A stretch of DNA of 64,000 bases, taken from assembly GCA_937136425.1 (NCBI GenBank), contig CAKZON010000110.1:1-64000 (forward strand), in the 5' to 3' direction. Below are positions 52,375-60,839 of this stretch, piece by piece. This stretch comes from an uncultured Crocinitomix sp. (GTDB taxonomy: Bacteria; Bacteroidota; Bacteroidia; Flavobacteriales_D; Crocinitomicaceae). The notes under the pieces are model-generated. The model made no database searches. It was not told the origin of the DNA and saw nothing but the letters and a program-made list of their open reading frames with translations. The translations under genes and the position numbers were made by a program. How positions within the stretch are numbered: the stretch's first letter is position 1; each line of letters opens with the position of its first letter.

Positions 52375-53997
52375 ATGAAAAAATTCATTTTAATAGCAAT
52401 GGTTTTTACTGCGTTTAGCGCAAGTAGCCAATATGATAAAGACGAAACTACCATTAAATTTGAAGAAGTTTTTGGATATCTTGAATCTCATTACGTAGAT
52501 GAGTTCAATGGGTCAGAAATTACAGATGCAGCAATTGTAGCTATGTTAAAAGAACTAGATCCGCACACTTATTTAATTCCAAAAAAAGACGTTACACAAA
52601 CCAACGATCGTATTAATGGAAGCTTTGTAGGTGTAGGGATTCAATTTAGAATTATAGAAGATACACTAACTGTTATTAATACTATTGAAGGCGGACCAAG
52701 TGAAAAAGTTGGTATACAAGCCGGGGATAAAATTGTAGTTGTTGATGAAGAAAACATTGCCGGAATTGGCTTAAAAACAGGAGGTGTTAGAGAAAGACTT
52801 TTAGGTGAAAAAAATTCACTTGTTGTTTTAGGAATTAAACGAAGAGGCGAAAATGAGCTATTAGATTTTGATGTTAGACGAGATAAAATTCCACTTTATA
52901 GTGTTGCCAGTTCATATATGGCTACAGACAAAACGGGATACATTAAAGTAACCAGCTTTGCACGAACCACTCCAGGTGAACTAGTAAAAGCGTTGAATGA
53001 ATTAAAAGAGCAAGGCATGAAAAACTTGATCTTAGATTTACAAGGAAACGGCGGAGGTTTACTAAATGTAGCCAAGTTTATGGCAGATGAATTTTTATCT
53101 GATGACAAACTAATTGTTTATTCAGAAGGACGTTCCCAACCAAGGTCAGACTTAATTGCTAATGATGTTGACAGAAGAGGAAGACCATATCATGATAAGA
53201 GAAAAGGTTCTTTTGAAAAAGGGAAACTTGTTGTATTAATTGATGAGAACTCGGCATCTGCTTCTGAAATTGTATCAGGTGCACTTCAAGATTGGGATCG
53301 TGCTATGATTATTGGGAGAAGAAGTTTCGGTAAAGGACTCGTTCAAAGACCATTCAAACTATCGGATGGCTCTGAAATAAGAATCACAATTGCAAGATAC
53401 TTCACTCCATCTGGACGCTTTATTCAAAAACCATATGAAGAAGGGGTGGATGCTTATAGAGATGATTATATGAACCGTTATAACAATGGTGAGTTTATGC
53501 ACAGAGATAGTATCAAATTACCTGATTCTTTGAAGTTTCAAACACTTAAACTTAAACGAGATGTATTTGGTGGCGGAGGTATTATGCCTGATGTTTTTGT
53601 ACCATTAGATACTTCCGAATTATCACCTATGTATCGTAAAATAAGTCGTAAAGGATTAATTAATACTTTCACTTTTACATATGTAGACAAAAACAGAACA
53701 AGCTTAAAAAATGATTACCCAACGTTTGAAGATTTTAAAAAGAAATTTGAAATAAATGATGCCGTAATCTCTGAATTTTGGGAATTAACTAAGAAAGAAG
53801 AAATTGATTTTAGCGAGGAAGACTACACAACTTCTAAAAAACTGATTCACACACTATTAAAAGCTAGAATTGCAGCAAACTTGTTTGATTCATCAAAATT
53901 TTATCCAATTTATAATGAAATGGAAAATGAGATTTTCATGAAAGGTTTAGAGCTAATTGAAGGTAAAACCATTCAAAAATTAGGTTTAGATTATTAA
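52375..53997 (+). CDS. S41-family C-terminal processing protease
   Basis: The 540-residue protein has a signal peptide (about 1-21, SASSQ), an N-terminal helical region, a PDZ domain (about 82-180; SFVGVGIQFRIIEDTLTVINTIEGGPSEKVGIQAGDKIVVV) and the S41 protease core. The catalytic Ser295 lies in ENSASASEIVSGALQDW and Lys320 in RRSFGKGLVQR, 25 residues apart as in CtpA/Prc enzymes. These periplasmic proteases trim or degrade membrane-bound proteins. The C-terminal extension (about 420-540) is helical. It is followed closely by a DUF1573 gene. Confidence 0.92.
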   Translation: MKKFILIAMVFTAFSASSQYDKDETTIKFEEVFGYLESHYVDEFNGSEITDAAIVAMLKELDPHTYLIPKKDVTQTNDRINGSFVGVGIQFRIIEDTLTVINTIEGGPSEKVGIQAGDKIVVVDEENIAGIGLKTGGVRERLLGEKNSLVVLGIKRRGENELLDFDVRRDKIPLYSVASSYMATDKTGYIKVTSFARTTPGELVKALNELKEQGMKNLILDLQGNGGGLLNVAKFMADEFLSDDKLIVYSEGRSQPRSDLIANDVDRRGRPYHDKRKGSFEKGKLVVLIDENSASASEIVSGALQDWDRAMIIGRRSFGKGLVQRPFKLSDGSEIRITIARYFTPSGRFIQKPYEEGVDAYRDDYMNRYNNGEFMHRDSIKLPDSLKFQTLKLKRDVFGGGGIMPDVFVPLDTSELSPMYRKISRKGLINTFTFTYVDKNRTSLKNDYPTFEDFKKKFEINDAVISEFWELTKKEEIDFSEEDYTTSKKLIHTLLKARIAANLFDSSKFYPIYNEMENEIFMKGLELIEGKTIQKLGLDY

Positions 53998-54002
53998 TTT
54001 TG
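53995..54002 (+). promoter_or_regulatory. Promoter -7 element inside the protease stop region
   Basis: TAATTTTG matches TAnnTTTG, overlaps the preceding stop codon and lies 19 bases before the next ATG. It gives the DUF1573 gene its own likely promoter. Confidence 0.55.
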
Positions 54003-54021
54003 CAATTAAAATTTTAATACA

Positions 54022-54528
54022 ATGAAAAAGTTTATAGGTGCCGTATTTTTGTTTACCCTTGTTTCATGTGGTGGCAATGACGAATCAAAAACAAATGATG
54101 GAATCAGTTCTTTGGTTGCAGATGAAAGTTTAATCGGTACAACACCTGAAGGTGCTGATCAATTTGAAGAAAATGCAAATACTCCAGTAAGTGCAGGATC
54201 TACAACGGTTGAATACATGGAAGAGTCTCATGATTTTGGTAATGTACGCTACCCTAGTGACAATTTGTACACATTTAAATTCAAAAACACAGGTAACGAA
54301 CCTTTACTAATTGAAAGTGCTACTGCATCATGCGGTTGTACTGTTCCTAACAAACCTGAAGAAGCAATTCTTCCTGGTGAAATTGGAGAGCTTGATGTAA
54401 TTTTTAGACCCAAAGAAGGACAACAAGGACAGGTTGTTAAAAAACGTGTTACTGTTATTGCAAACACTGAACCTAAACAAACATATTTAGAAATTACGGC
54501 AAACGTTCTTTCTCCTATTCTTGACTAG
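54022..54528 (+). CDS. DUF1573 lipoprotein (168 aa)
   Basis: A lipoprotein signal (MKKFIGAVFLFTLVSC, Cys16) is followed by a poly-polar linker and a DUF1573 domain (about 60-168): YMEESHDFGNVRYPSDNLYTFKFKNTGNEPLLIESATASCGCTVPNKPEEAILPGEIGELDVIFRP. DUF1573 is an Ig-like beta sandwich with a conserved CGC motif, common in Bacteroidota envelopes; its function is not settled. It follows the S41 protease by 24 bases. Confidence 0.9.
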   Translation: MKKFIGAVFLFTLVSCGGNDESKTNDGISSLVADESLIGTTPEGADQFEENANTPVSAGSTTVEYMEESHDFGNVRYPSDNLYTFKFKNTGNEPLLIESATASCGCTVPNKPEEAILPGEIGELDVIFRPKEGQQGQVVKKRVTVIANTEPKQTYLEITANVLSPILD

Positions 54529-54550
54529 AACTAGGCACTAATACCTTATT

Positions 54551-54589
54551 AAAAAGGCACAATTAACATGGTTAATTGTGCCTTTTTTT
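54551..54589. terminator. Bidirectional Rho-independent terminator
   Basis: A perfect 16-bp stem AAAAAGGCACAATTAA with its complement around a 5-base loop has T runs on both strands. It separates the DUF1573 gene from the convergent MutS-like gene. Confidence 0.9.
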
Positions 54590-54646
54590 ATTGCTTTTGA
54601 ATTAACAATAATTGAACATTATTGTTAATGATTGTGAACACTCAGT

Positions 54647-56422
54647 CTAAACTATTTCCATTTTTCTCAATAGAAACGAGGCATTCATGTTTTTACAAAT
54701 TCCATCTTTGAATCGATAATCGAAATAAAGTTCATCATTGACAATCTCCGCATCAAAATAGTGGTTTTCTATTTGTGGAAGTGATTTAGATAACTCGCAA
54801 AGCGCAAGATCATGTGTCGCTATGATTCCTGTTGAATTTGTTCCTACTAATTTCTCAACAAATTTTTGAGATCCTTCTTGTTTATCCTTACTGTTCGTCC
54901 CTTTTAAGATTTCATCTAAAATGATAAAATACTCATCTCGCTTTATTTCATCTATAATAAACTTTAATCGCTTTAATTCAGAAAAGAAATAAGATTCATC
55001 ATTCACTAATGAATCGGACGTACGCATACTAGAAATTAACTTAATGGGAGTATACTCAAATGACTCTGCACAAATAGGCAAACCTACATTTGACATTACT
55101 AGATTTAATGCAACTGTTCTTAAGAAAGTACTTTTACCAGCCATATTTGCTCCGGTAATAATGAAAAAGTCTTCACGCTTAATACTAAAATCATTGGTTA
55201 CTCTTTGTTCATCTTTCAATAAAGGATGACCCAATCCTTGCGATACAACAACAACATTTTTATCAGTTGCAATAGACGGATATATATGACTTGGATTATT
55301 AAACCCATAATTTCCGAGTGAGTTATAGGCATCAAAGTTGGCTATTGTTTCAAACCACTTATGTGTAACCAATTGATACTTATTAATCCACAATTCAATT
55401 CTGTAAGCATATCTCAAATCCCAAAGAAAAAATCCATTTGCCATTATTGCAAAAAGGAAATTATTTCGTTGATCTAAACTATTTAACTCTTTAGAAAGCG
55501 CTTTAAAAATTGCTGAGGCTTTTTTGCCTTCAGTTTTAATCATTGCTTGCTGTTCTTGCAATAACTCTGATTCAAATGTTTGCGTTTCTATTTCAGATAA
55601 TAGCTTCGCATATTGTGCAAACGTATTCGTCATTTGGCTTGCAGAAGCGTATAGTTCGTTGATTTTCTTCAGATAAAAACCTGTAATTCCTACCCCTACA
55701 AAAAACCATACGTACAAGTAGTTTATAGAAATTAGACCTAAACCAAACACTACCATTAAAGCAATTGAAATAATAGTAACTATTAATGGCAAAAATTTAA
55801 ACAGGTTAGGAATAACAGTTTTATAATGCGTTAACCAATCTAAAATTGTAGTGTTTTCAATTTTACTGTCTACCAAACTTGCAATAGTTTGAAAATTTTG
55901 ACGCCAAACAGGTAGTTTACTCAATTCCTTAACAGCGTCTTGCTTTGTTTCTACATCATCAATACTATTACCATTTAAAATAGTTGCTAGTCTTCTTCTT
56001 CCCTGAGTTGAACTTGTTCTGTTTATGAATTGAAAAATAGAACCTAATCCAAACAAATCAATATCCTGATTATAGTAATGCTCCTCTCCTACAAAATCCG
56101 CCCCAGTATCCAAACCGTCCAAATCACGATTTAACACTCGCACCTCTAGTTCATTTAATTCCAACAATTTCTCAATTCTTCGTTTCTCAATTCGAACAAT
56201 AGAGTTTTTTGCAACCACAAAAAAGAATGCAGCAAATCCTGCTACACCAGTTACAACAGCAATATTGACATGGTCTCGTAGTAAAAAAACAGCAAGAATG
56301 GTTAGTAAAAAAATAGCGAGGCGCGTTAACCCAAAAAAGAACAATTTCTTTTTGATGGCACTCAACTGAGATTTGTAAGTTGTAATTTGACTTTGATAAA
56401 AATCGATTGGCGATTTACTCAT
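54647..56422 (-). CDS. Membrane-anchored MutS-like ATPase (591 aa)
   Basis: I start at MSKSPIDFYQSQITTYKSQ (56422) since the longer frame (to 56509) overlaps the SDR gene. Two membrane helices sit near the N-terminus (about 28-45 and 50-66), then come a helical core domain, another hydrophobic stretch (about 210-250) and a C-terminal MutS-type ABC ATPase: Walker A ITGANMAGKSTFLRTVA, signature-like DESYFFSELKRL, Walker B EYFIILDEILKGTNSKD and ATHDL. It lacks the mismatch-recognition N-terminus of true MutS. Family members are widespread in Bacteroidota and their role is unknown. It is downstream of an SDR gene, 14 bases apart. Confidence 0.85.
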   Translation of the reverse strand: MSKSPIDFYQSQITTYKSQLSAIKKKLFFFGLTRLAIFLLTILAVFLLRDHVNIAVVTGVAGFAAFFFVVAKNSIVRIEKRRIEKLLELNELEVRVLNRDLDGLDTGADFVGEEHYYNQDIDLFGLGSIFQFINRTSSTQGRRRLATILNGNSIDDVETKQDAVKELSKLPVWRQNFQTIASLVDSKIENTTILDWLTHYKTVIPNLFKFLPLIVTIISIALMVVFGLGLISINYLYVWFFVGVGITGFYLKKINELYASASQMTNTFAQYAKLLSEIETQTFESELLQEQQAMIKTEGKKASAIFKALSKELNSLDQRNNFLFAIMANGFFLWDLRYAYRIELWINKYQLVTHKWFETIANFDAYNSLGNYGFNNPSHIYPSIATDKNVVVVSQGLGHPLLKDEQRVTNDFSIKREDFFIITGANMAGKSTFLRTVALNLVMSNVGLPICAESFEYTPIKLISSMRTSDSLVNDESYFFSELKRLKFIIDEIKRDEYFIILDEILKGTNSKDKQEGSQKFVEKLVGTNSTGIIATHDLALCELSKSLPQIENHYFDAEIVNDELYFDYRFKDGICKNMNASFLLRKMEIV

Positions 56423-56436
56423 AATTATAATTCCTG

Positions 56437-57234
56437 TTATGTTGGGCTCTGCTTGCGAATAATCTTCCAAAACAATGCGGGAGAAAATCGCTTTATATGC
56501 ACCGCCCATATTTCTTTATTGCCAATTAGTATCGACTTTTTTCGTTTCGTTACGGCTTTTAGTAATTTTTTTACACAAACATCAACTGGCATTCCTGTTT
56601 CTTGATTATGATCCATTACTCCATGCGCCTTTCCTTCTGAATTTAAAGCCGATTTAGAAATTTCAGTATTGATTTTTCCAGGATAAGCCAATGTAACATT
56701 AATGTTGTTTTTAGCTTCTTCAAGCAACACGCTTTCGTAAAACCCTTGCAAGGCATGTTTGGACGCCGAATAAGCCGAGCGTAAATAAAAGCCAAACTTT
56801 CCTGCAATACTTGATATAACAACAATATGTCCCGACTGTTGCTTTTGCATATAAGGAAGCACGGCTTTTGTCAAAGCAATGTTTCCAAAATAGTTAATTT
56901 CCATTATTCGACGATCAATTTCAATATCTGTTGAGGATGCCTCTCCTCTTTGACTTAACCCACCGTTATTATATAAATAATCAATCCTTCCGTACGTATC
57001 AATAATGGTTTTAGTTTTGGCAGCAAAAGTGGTTTGATCTTCCAAATCTAAACTCAATACCAACGATTTTTCCGGATACTTTAATCGTTTCTGAACCGCT
57101 TTTAGTTTTTCTTCGTTTCGTGCTGACAAAACTACTGTTCCTCCATCAGCATTCACTTGAATGGCTATTTCTTCACCAATTCCTGATGATGCTCCTACCA
57201 CCCACGTAATTCGATTTTCAAACGTTTGACTCAT
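56437..57234 (-). CDS. SDR-family oxidoreductase
   Basis: The 265-residue protein has the short-chain dehydrogenase motifs: GASSGIGEEIA cofactor-binding loop (about 15-25), NNGGLS (in place of NNAG), catalytic Ser in VVISSIAGKFG and the YSASKHALQGF motif with catalytic Tyr and Lys. The cofactor is probably NADP(H), as Arg in SARNEEKL follows the second strand. A C-terminal basic segment may contact membrane (KRFSPALFWKIIRK). It is transcribed ahead of the MutS-like gene (14-base gap). Substrate unknown. Confidence 0.9.
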   Translation of the reverse strand: MSQTFENRITWVVGASSGIGEEIAIQVNADGGTVVLSARNEEKLKAVQKRLKYPEKSLVLSLDLEDQTTFAAKTKTIIDTYGRIDYLYNNGGLSQRGEASSTDIEIDRRIMEINYFGNIALTKAVLPYMQKQQSGHIVVISSIAGKFGFYLRSAYSASKHALQGFYESVLLEEAKNNINVTLAYPGKINTEISKSALNSEGKAHGVMDHNQETGMPVDVCVKKLLKAVTKRKKSILIGNKEIWAVHIKRFSPALFWKIIRKQSPT

Positions 57235-57425
57235 ATATGCAACGAAAGTAATGAATTCAATAGAGAAGAAAAACTCATAAGAAATATATTGTTTGAAAAT
57301 TGTTTCATTACACCATCATCATCATAAAAACACCTTCAATTAACGGCACACTAAAACAGCATTACTCAAATTAATTTAAACAGAATACTTGATACGGATG
57401 ACTCGACACTAGTCAAGATTTTATG

Positions 57426-57433
57426 TAAATTTG
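57426..57433 (+). promoter_or_regulatory. Promoter -7 element of cmk, giving leaderless mRNA
   Basis: TAAATTTG matches TAnnTTTG. The GTG start of cmk begins 5 bases beyond it, within the expected transcription start zone, so the mRNA would have almost no leader. Confidence 0.6.
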
Positions 57434-57437
57434 TGAT

Positions 57438-58142
57438 GTGAGACAATTAACCATAGCTATTGACGGATACTCTTCGTGCGGCAAAAGTACTTTAGCCAAA
57501 GAAATTGCCCAAAAACTCAATTATATATATGCTGATAGCGGCGCCATGTATCGTGCAGTTACGTTACATATGCTAAATAAAGGCATTTTAAAGGATGGAG
57601 CTTTTATTACTGCACAAGCCGTGCAAGAATTAAAAGATATTAATATCCGTTTTGAATTTGACGCTAAGATTAACCGATCGGAAACTTATTTAAACGGTAT
57701 CAATGTTGAAAAAGATATCCGTAATTCTCGAATAACAAAGCATGTAAGTATTATTAGTGCTGTAAAAGAAGTACGCGAAAAGTTAGTTGAAATTCAGCAA
57801 GAAATGGGAATTGAAGGAGGTGTAGTTATGGATGGAAGAGATATTGGAACTGTTGTTTTTCCGCATGCCGAAGTAAAATTATTCATGACAGCATCTAATC
57901 AAATTAGAGCAGAACGCCGTTACAAAGAATTAAAAGAAAAGGGAGAGAACATCAGTTTAGAGCAAGTTGCTACTGATTTAAAAAAGCGCGATCATTATGA
58001 TATGAATCGAGAAATAAGCCCATTACGTAAGGCAGAAGACGCTATAGAAATTGACAATAGCGAATTGGATCGTGCGCGTCAATTAGAACTTGCTCTTTCT
58101 ATAATCGACAAGAAAAAGGTGCAACTTGAAGAGAAGGTATAA
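57438..58142 (+). CDS. cmk: Cytidylate kinase (GTG start)
   Basis: The product opens LTIAIDGYSSCGKSTLAKEIAQKLNYIYADSGAMYRAVT, with the P-loop GYSSCGKS and the CMP-kinase DSGAMYR motif, and has MDGRDIGTVVFPHAEVKLFMTAS with the later RAERRYKEL and DHYDMNREISPLRKAEDAIEIDNS. It phosphorylates CMP and dCMP. The length of 234 is normal. The best start is GTG at 57438, since the ATG at 57436 is followed directly by a stop. Its 5' end lies right at the promoter box. Confidence 0.95.
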   Translation: MRQLTIAIDGYSSCGKSTLAKEIAQKLNYIYADSGAMYRAVTLHMLNKGILKDGAFITAQAVQELKDINIRFEFDAKINRSETYLNGINVEKDIRNSRITKHVSIISAVKEVREKLVEIQQEMGIEGGVVMDGRDIGTVVFPHAEVKLFMTASNQIRAERRYKELKEKGENISLEQVATDLKKRDHYDMNREISPLRKAEDAIEIDNSELDRARQLELALSIIDKKKVQLEEKV

Positions 58143-58227
58143 TTCCATTACAATCCTATAGCTCAGAATAGAACATTTCACCAATAAAAAGCTTCCATTA
58201 TTTCATGGGGTAAGTCGAAAGTTTTTT

Positions 58228-58235
58228 TAATTTTG
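58228..58235 (+). promoter_or_regulatory. Promoter -7 element of fbaB
   Basis: TAATTTTG matches TAnnTTTG and lies 28 bases before the aldolase ATG. Confidence 0.55.
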
Positions 58236-58262
58236 CGCGTTCAATAAATTTAAAATAAAGAA

Positions 58263-59327
58263 ATGGCTGCGAATAAAGTTCTTGAATTATTAGGTAGTGA
58301 AGGCGAAGCCCTACTTAATCACGAATGTAAAACAATCTCTAAAAACCTATTGCACTTGCCTGGCGCTGATTTTGTTGACCGTTCTTTTGGTCCTACAAAT
58401 AGAAACCCGCAAGTATTAAGAAGCTTAGAAGCATTGTACAATCACGGTAGATTAGCTGGAACAGGATATGTATCTATTCTTCCTGTTGATCAAGGAATTG
58501 AGCACTCTGCAGGAGCGTCTTTTGCACCAAATCCACTTTATTTTGATCCTGAAAACATTGTGAAGTTAGCTATTGAAGGTGGATGTAACGGTGTTGCTTC
58601 TACTTTTGGAGTATTAGCTGCTTGTTCTAGAAAATATGCGCACAAAATTCCTTTCATTGTTAAATTAAATCACAATGAGTTTTTGTCTTACCCAAATACA
58701 TTTAATCAAATTGAATTTGGTTCTGTTGAAGAGGCATGGAATTTAGGAGCAACTGCAGTTGGAGCAACTATTTATTTTGGTTCTGAAGGATCAGAAAGAC
58801 AAATTGTTGAAATTGCACAAGCATTTGAAAGAGCACATGAATTAGGGATGGCTACTATACTTTGGTGCTATTTAAGAAATTCTGATTTCAAAAAAGATGG
58901 TGTAGATTATCACACCGCTACAGATATTTCTTCGCAAGCAACTCATTTAGGAGTTACTATTCAAGCGGATATTATTAAACAAAAATTACCAGAACTAAAC
59001 GGTGGTTACCCTGCTATTAACTTTGGTAAAACACACAATAAAGTGTATTCTGACTTAACAACGGACAACCCGATTGATTTATGCAGATACATGGTTGCTA
59101 ACTGTTATATGGGACGTAATGGTCTTATTAACTCGGGAGGTTCTTCTTTAGGTAATGAAGCTTCTGATTTAGCATCAGCAATTAAACCAGCTGTTATTAA
59201 CAAGAGAGCTGCAGGTCACGGTTTAATTTCGGGAAGAAAAGCATTCCAAAAAGATATGCCTGTAGGAATTGAATTATTGAATGCAATTCAAGATGTTTAT
59301 CTTGATGATTCAATTACAATTGCCTAA
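58263..59327 (+). CDS. fbaB: Class I fructose-bisphosphate aldolase (DhnA type)
   Basis: The 354-residue protein closely follows the bacterial FbaB family: VSILPVDQGIEHSAGASFAPNPLYFDPENIVKLAIEGGCNGVASTFGVL, FIVKLNHNEFLSYPN, LWCYLRNSDFKKDGVDYHTATDISSQATHLGVTIQADIIKQKL (the Schiff-base Lys region), and LINSGGSSLGNEASDL. It cleaves fructose 1,6-bisphosphate into dihydroxyacetone phosphate and glyceraldehyde 3-phosphate without metal. It is followed by accD, as in many Bacteroidota. Confidence 0.95.
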   Translation: MAANKVLELLGSEGEALLNHECKTISKNLLHLPGADFVDRSFGPTNRNPQVLRSLEALYNHGRLAGTGYVSILPVDQGIEHSAGASFAPNPLYFDPENIVKLAIEGGCNGVASTFGVLAACSRKYAHKIPFIVKLNHNEFLSYPNTFNQIEFGSVEEAWNLGATAVGATIYFGSEGSERQIVEIAQAFERAHELGMATILWCYLRNSDFKKDGVDYHTATDISSQATHLGVTIQADIIKQKLPELNGGYPAINFGKTHNKVYSDLTTDNPIDLCRYMVANCYMGRNGLINSGGSSLGNEASDLASAIKPAVINKRAAGHGLISGRKAFQKDMPVGIELLNAIQDVYLDDSITIA

Positions 59328-59374
59328 CTTTAACTTTCACACACACATTGGCCTAACTAAATTTATTCACTATT

Positions 59375-60235
59375 ATGGGATGGTTTACTAGAAAAAAGGA
59401 AGGTATTTCTACCTCCACAGCAGATAAAAAAGAAACTCCAGAAGGTTTATGGTATAAATGTCCGAAATGTAAGGCAGTTATCACTACTGAAGATCATAAG
59501 GAGAACGTATATACTTGCAACAACTGCAATCACCACGAGCGCGCAAGTGCTGGCGATTATTTTGAGATATTATTTGATAGTAAAAAAGGAACTGAGTTTG
59601 CCAGAGGAATTACTTCTGGTGATCCACTCAAATTCGAAGACACTAAAAAATATGTTGACAGAGTAAAATCAATGCAAGAGAAAACAGGATTGAAAGATGC
59701 AATTCGTGTAGCTCATGGAAAAATTGATGGTAAACCATTAGTGGTTGCAGCTATGGATTTTAAATTCATTGGAGGATCAATGGGATCTGTTGTTGGTGAA
59801 AAAATTTCTCGAGCAATTGACAAGGCCATTGATTTAAATGCACCATTTATGATTATTTCAAAATCAGGTGGAGCACGAATGATGGAAGCAGGTCTTTCAT
59901 TAATGCAAATGGCTAAAACTTCTGCCAAGTTAAATCAATTATCTGCGGCAAAACTACCTTACATCTCTTTATTGACTGATCCAACAACAGGAGGAGTTAC
60001 AGCTTCTTTTGCAATGCTTGGTGACATCAATATGGCTGAACCTAATGCCTTAATTGGTTTTGCAGGTCCACGTATTGTAAAAGAAACTACAGGAAGAGAT
60101 CTACCTGAAGGCTTTCAACGATCAGAGTTTTTATTAGAGCACGGATTTTTAGATTTAATTGTTGATCGTAAAGATTTAAAAACACAATTAACTCAAGTAT
60201 TACGTATGCTTAAAGTTGAAAAAGCAGAAGCTTAA
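59375..60235 (+). CDS. accD: Acetyl-CoA carboxylase carboxyltransferase beta subunit
   Basis: An N-terminal zinc finger has Cys at 29, 32, 48 and 51 (KCPKC...TCNNC). The carboxyltransferase domain follows with MDFKFIGGSMGSVVGEKISRAID, SKSGGARMMEAGLSLMQMAKTSAKLNQL and SLLTDPTTGGVTASFAMLGDINMAEPNALIGFAGPRIVKETTGRDLPEGFQRSEFLLEHGFLD. With AccA it transfers carboxyl from biotin to acetyl-CoA, the first step of fatty acid synthesis. Normal length (286). Confidence 0.97.
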   Translation: MGWFTRKKEGISTSTADKKETPEGLWYKCPKCKAVITTEDHKENVYTCNNCNHHERASAGDYFEILFDSKKGTEFARGITSGDPLKFEDTKKYVDRVKSMQEKTGLKDAIRVAHGKIDGKPLVVAAMDFKFIGGSMGSVVGEKISRAIDKAIDLNAPFMIISKSGGARMMEAGLSLMQMAKTSAKLNQLSAAKLPYISLLTDPTTGGVTASFAMLGDINMAEPNALIGFAGPRIVKETTGRDLPEGFQRSEFLLEHGFLDLIVDRKDLKTQLTQVLRMLKVEKAEA

Positions 60236-60288
60236 AAAAGATTCTACAAATTATTAAATAAAAAAACACAGAGATAGGAAATTAGTAC

Positions 60289-60296
60289 TATCTTTG
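60289..60296 (+). promoter_or_regulatory. Promoter -7 element of rpsO
   Basis: TATCTTTG matches TAnnTTTG, followed by GCGCCC, a typical start region, and lies 39 bases before the rpsO ATG. Confidence 0.65.
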
Positions 60297-60335
60297 CGCC
60301 CGATATACATAATATTCATTTAAAACAATTTTGGC

Positions 60336-60605
60336 ATGTATTTATCAGCAGAAAAGAAAGAAGAAATATTTAAGAAGCACGGTTCAAGTGAAAAAGACAC
60401 TGGAAGTGCAGAAGGACAAATTGCATTGTTCACTTACAGAATTGCTCACTTAACTGGGCACCTAAAAAATAACCGTAAAGATTTTGGAACACAAAGATCA
60501 CTACAGTTATTAGTTGGTAAACGTAGAAGTTTATTGGACTACTTGAAAAAGACAGACATTGAGCGCTACAGAGCTATTGTTAAAGAACTAAAATTAAGAA
60601 GATAA
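60336..60605 (+). CDS. rpsO: 30S ribosomal protein S15
   Basis: The 89-residue protein is typical S15: SSEKDTGSAEGQIALFTYRIAHLTGHLKNNRKDFGTQRSLQLLVGKRRSLLDYLKKTDIERYRAIVKELKLRR. It binds 16S rRNA in the small subunit. The order rpsO then pnp is conserved in bacteria. A terminator follows. Confidence 0.98.
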   Translation: MYLSAEKKEEIFKKHGSSEKDTGSAEGQIALFTYRIAHLTGHLKNNRKDFGTQRSLQLLVGKRRSLLDYLKKTDIERYRAIVKELKLRR

Positions 60606-60630
60606 TACAGTTCTTTAAATAAAGAAATAA

Positions 60631-60667
60631 AGGGGCAATTGAAATTTAGGTTTCGATTGCCCTTTTT
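60631..60667 (+). terminator. Rho-independent terminator after rpsO
   Basis: Stem AGGGGCAATTGAAA with its near-complement TTTCGATTGCCC (60631-60662) and a T run. It separates rpsO and pnp transcription. Confidence 0.8.
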
Positions 60668-60781
60668 GTTTATTGGATTCGGTATTTAAATGCCTACTCT
60701 AATAATTAAAAATTGAAACATAAAGACCAAAGGTCTATTTATAAAGATTCGGCGGACTAAAGATTATATTAAATAAACAGC

Positions 60782-60824
60782 GAAACGGAATCCCGAAAAA
60801 CGGGACAAGAAGAAGCACCGTTTC
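60782..60824 (+). promoter_or_regulatory. Structured 5' leader of pnp
   Basis: The RNA can form an outer stem GAAACGG/CCGTTTC (60782-60788 and 60818-60824) enclosing an inner hairpin TCCCG-aaaaa-CGGGA (60791-60805). It ends 15 bases ahead of the pnp ATG at 60840. In enterobacteria, PNPase regulates its own mRNA through a structured leader; a similar control here is an inference. Confidence 0.5.
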
Positions 60825-60839
60825 ACAAAACAAACAAAT

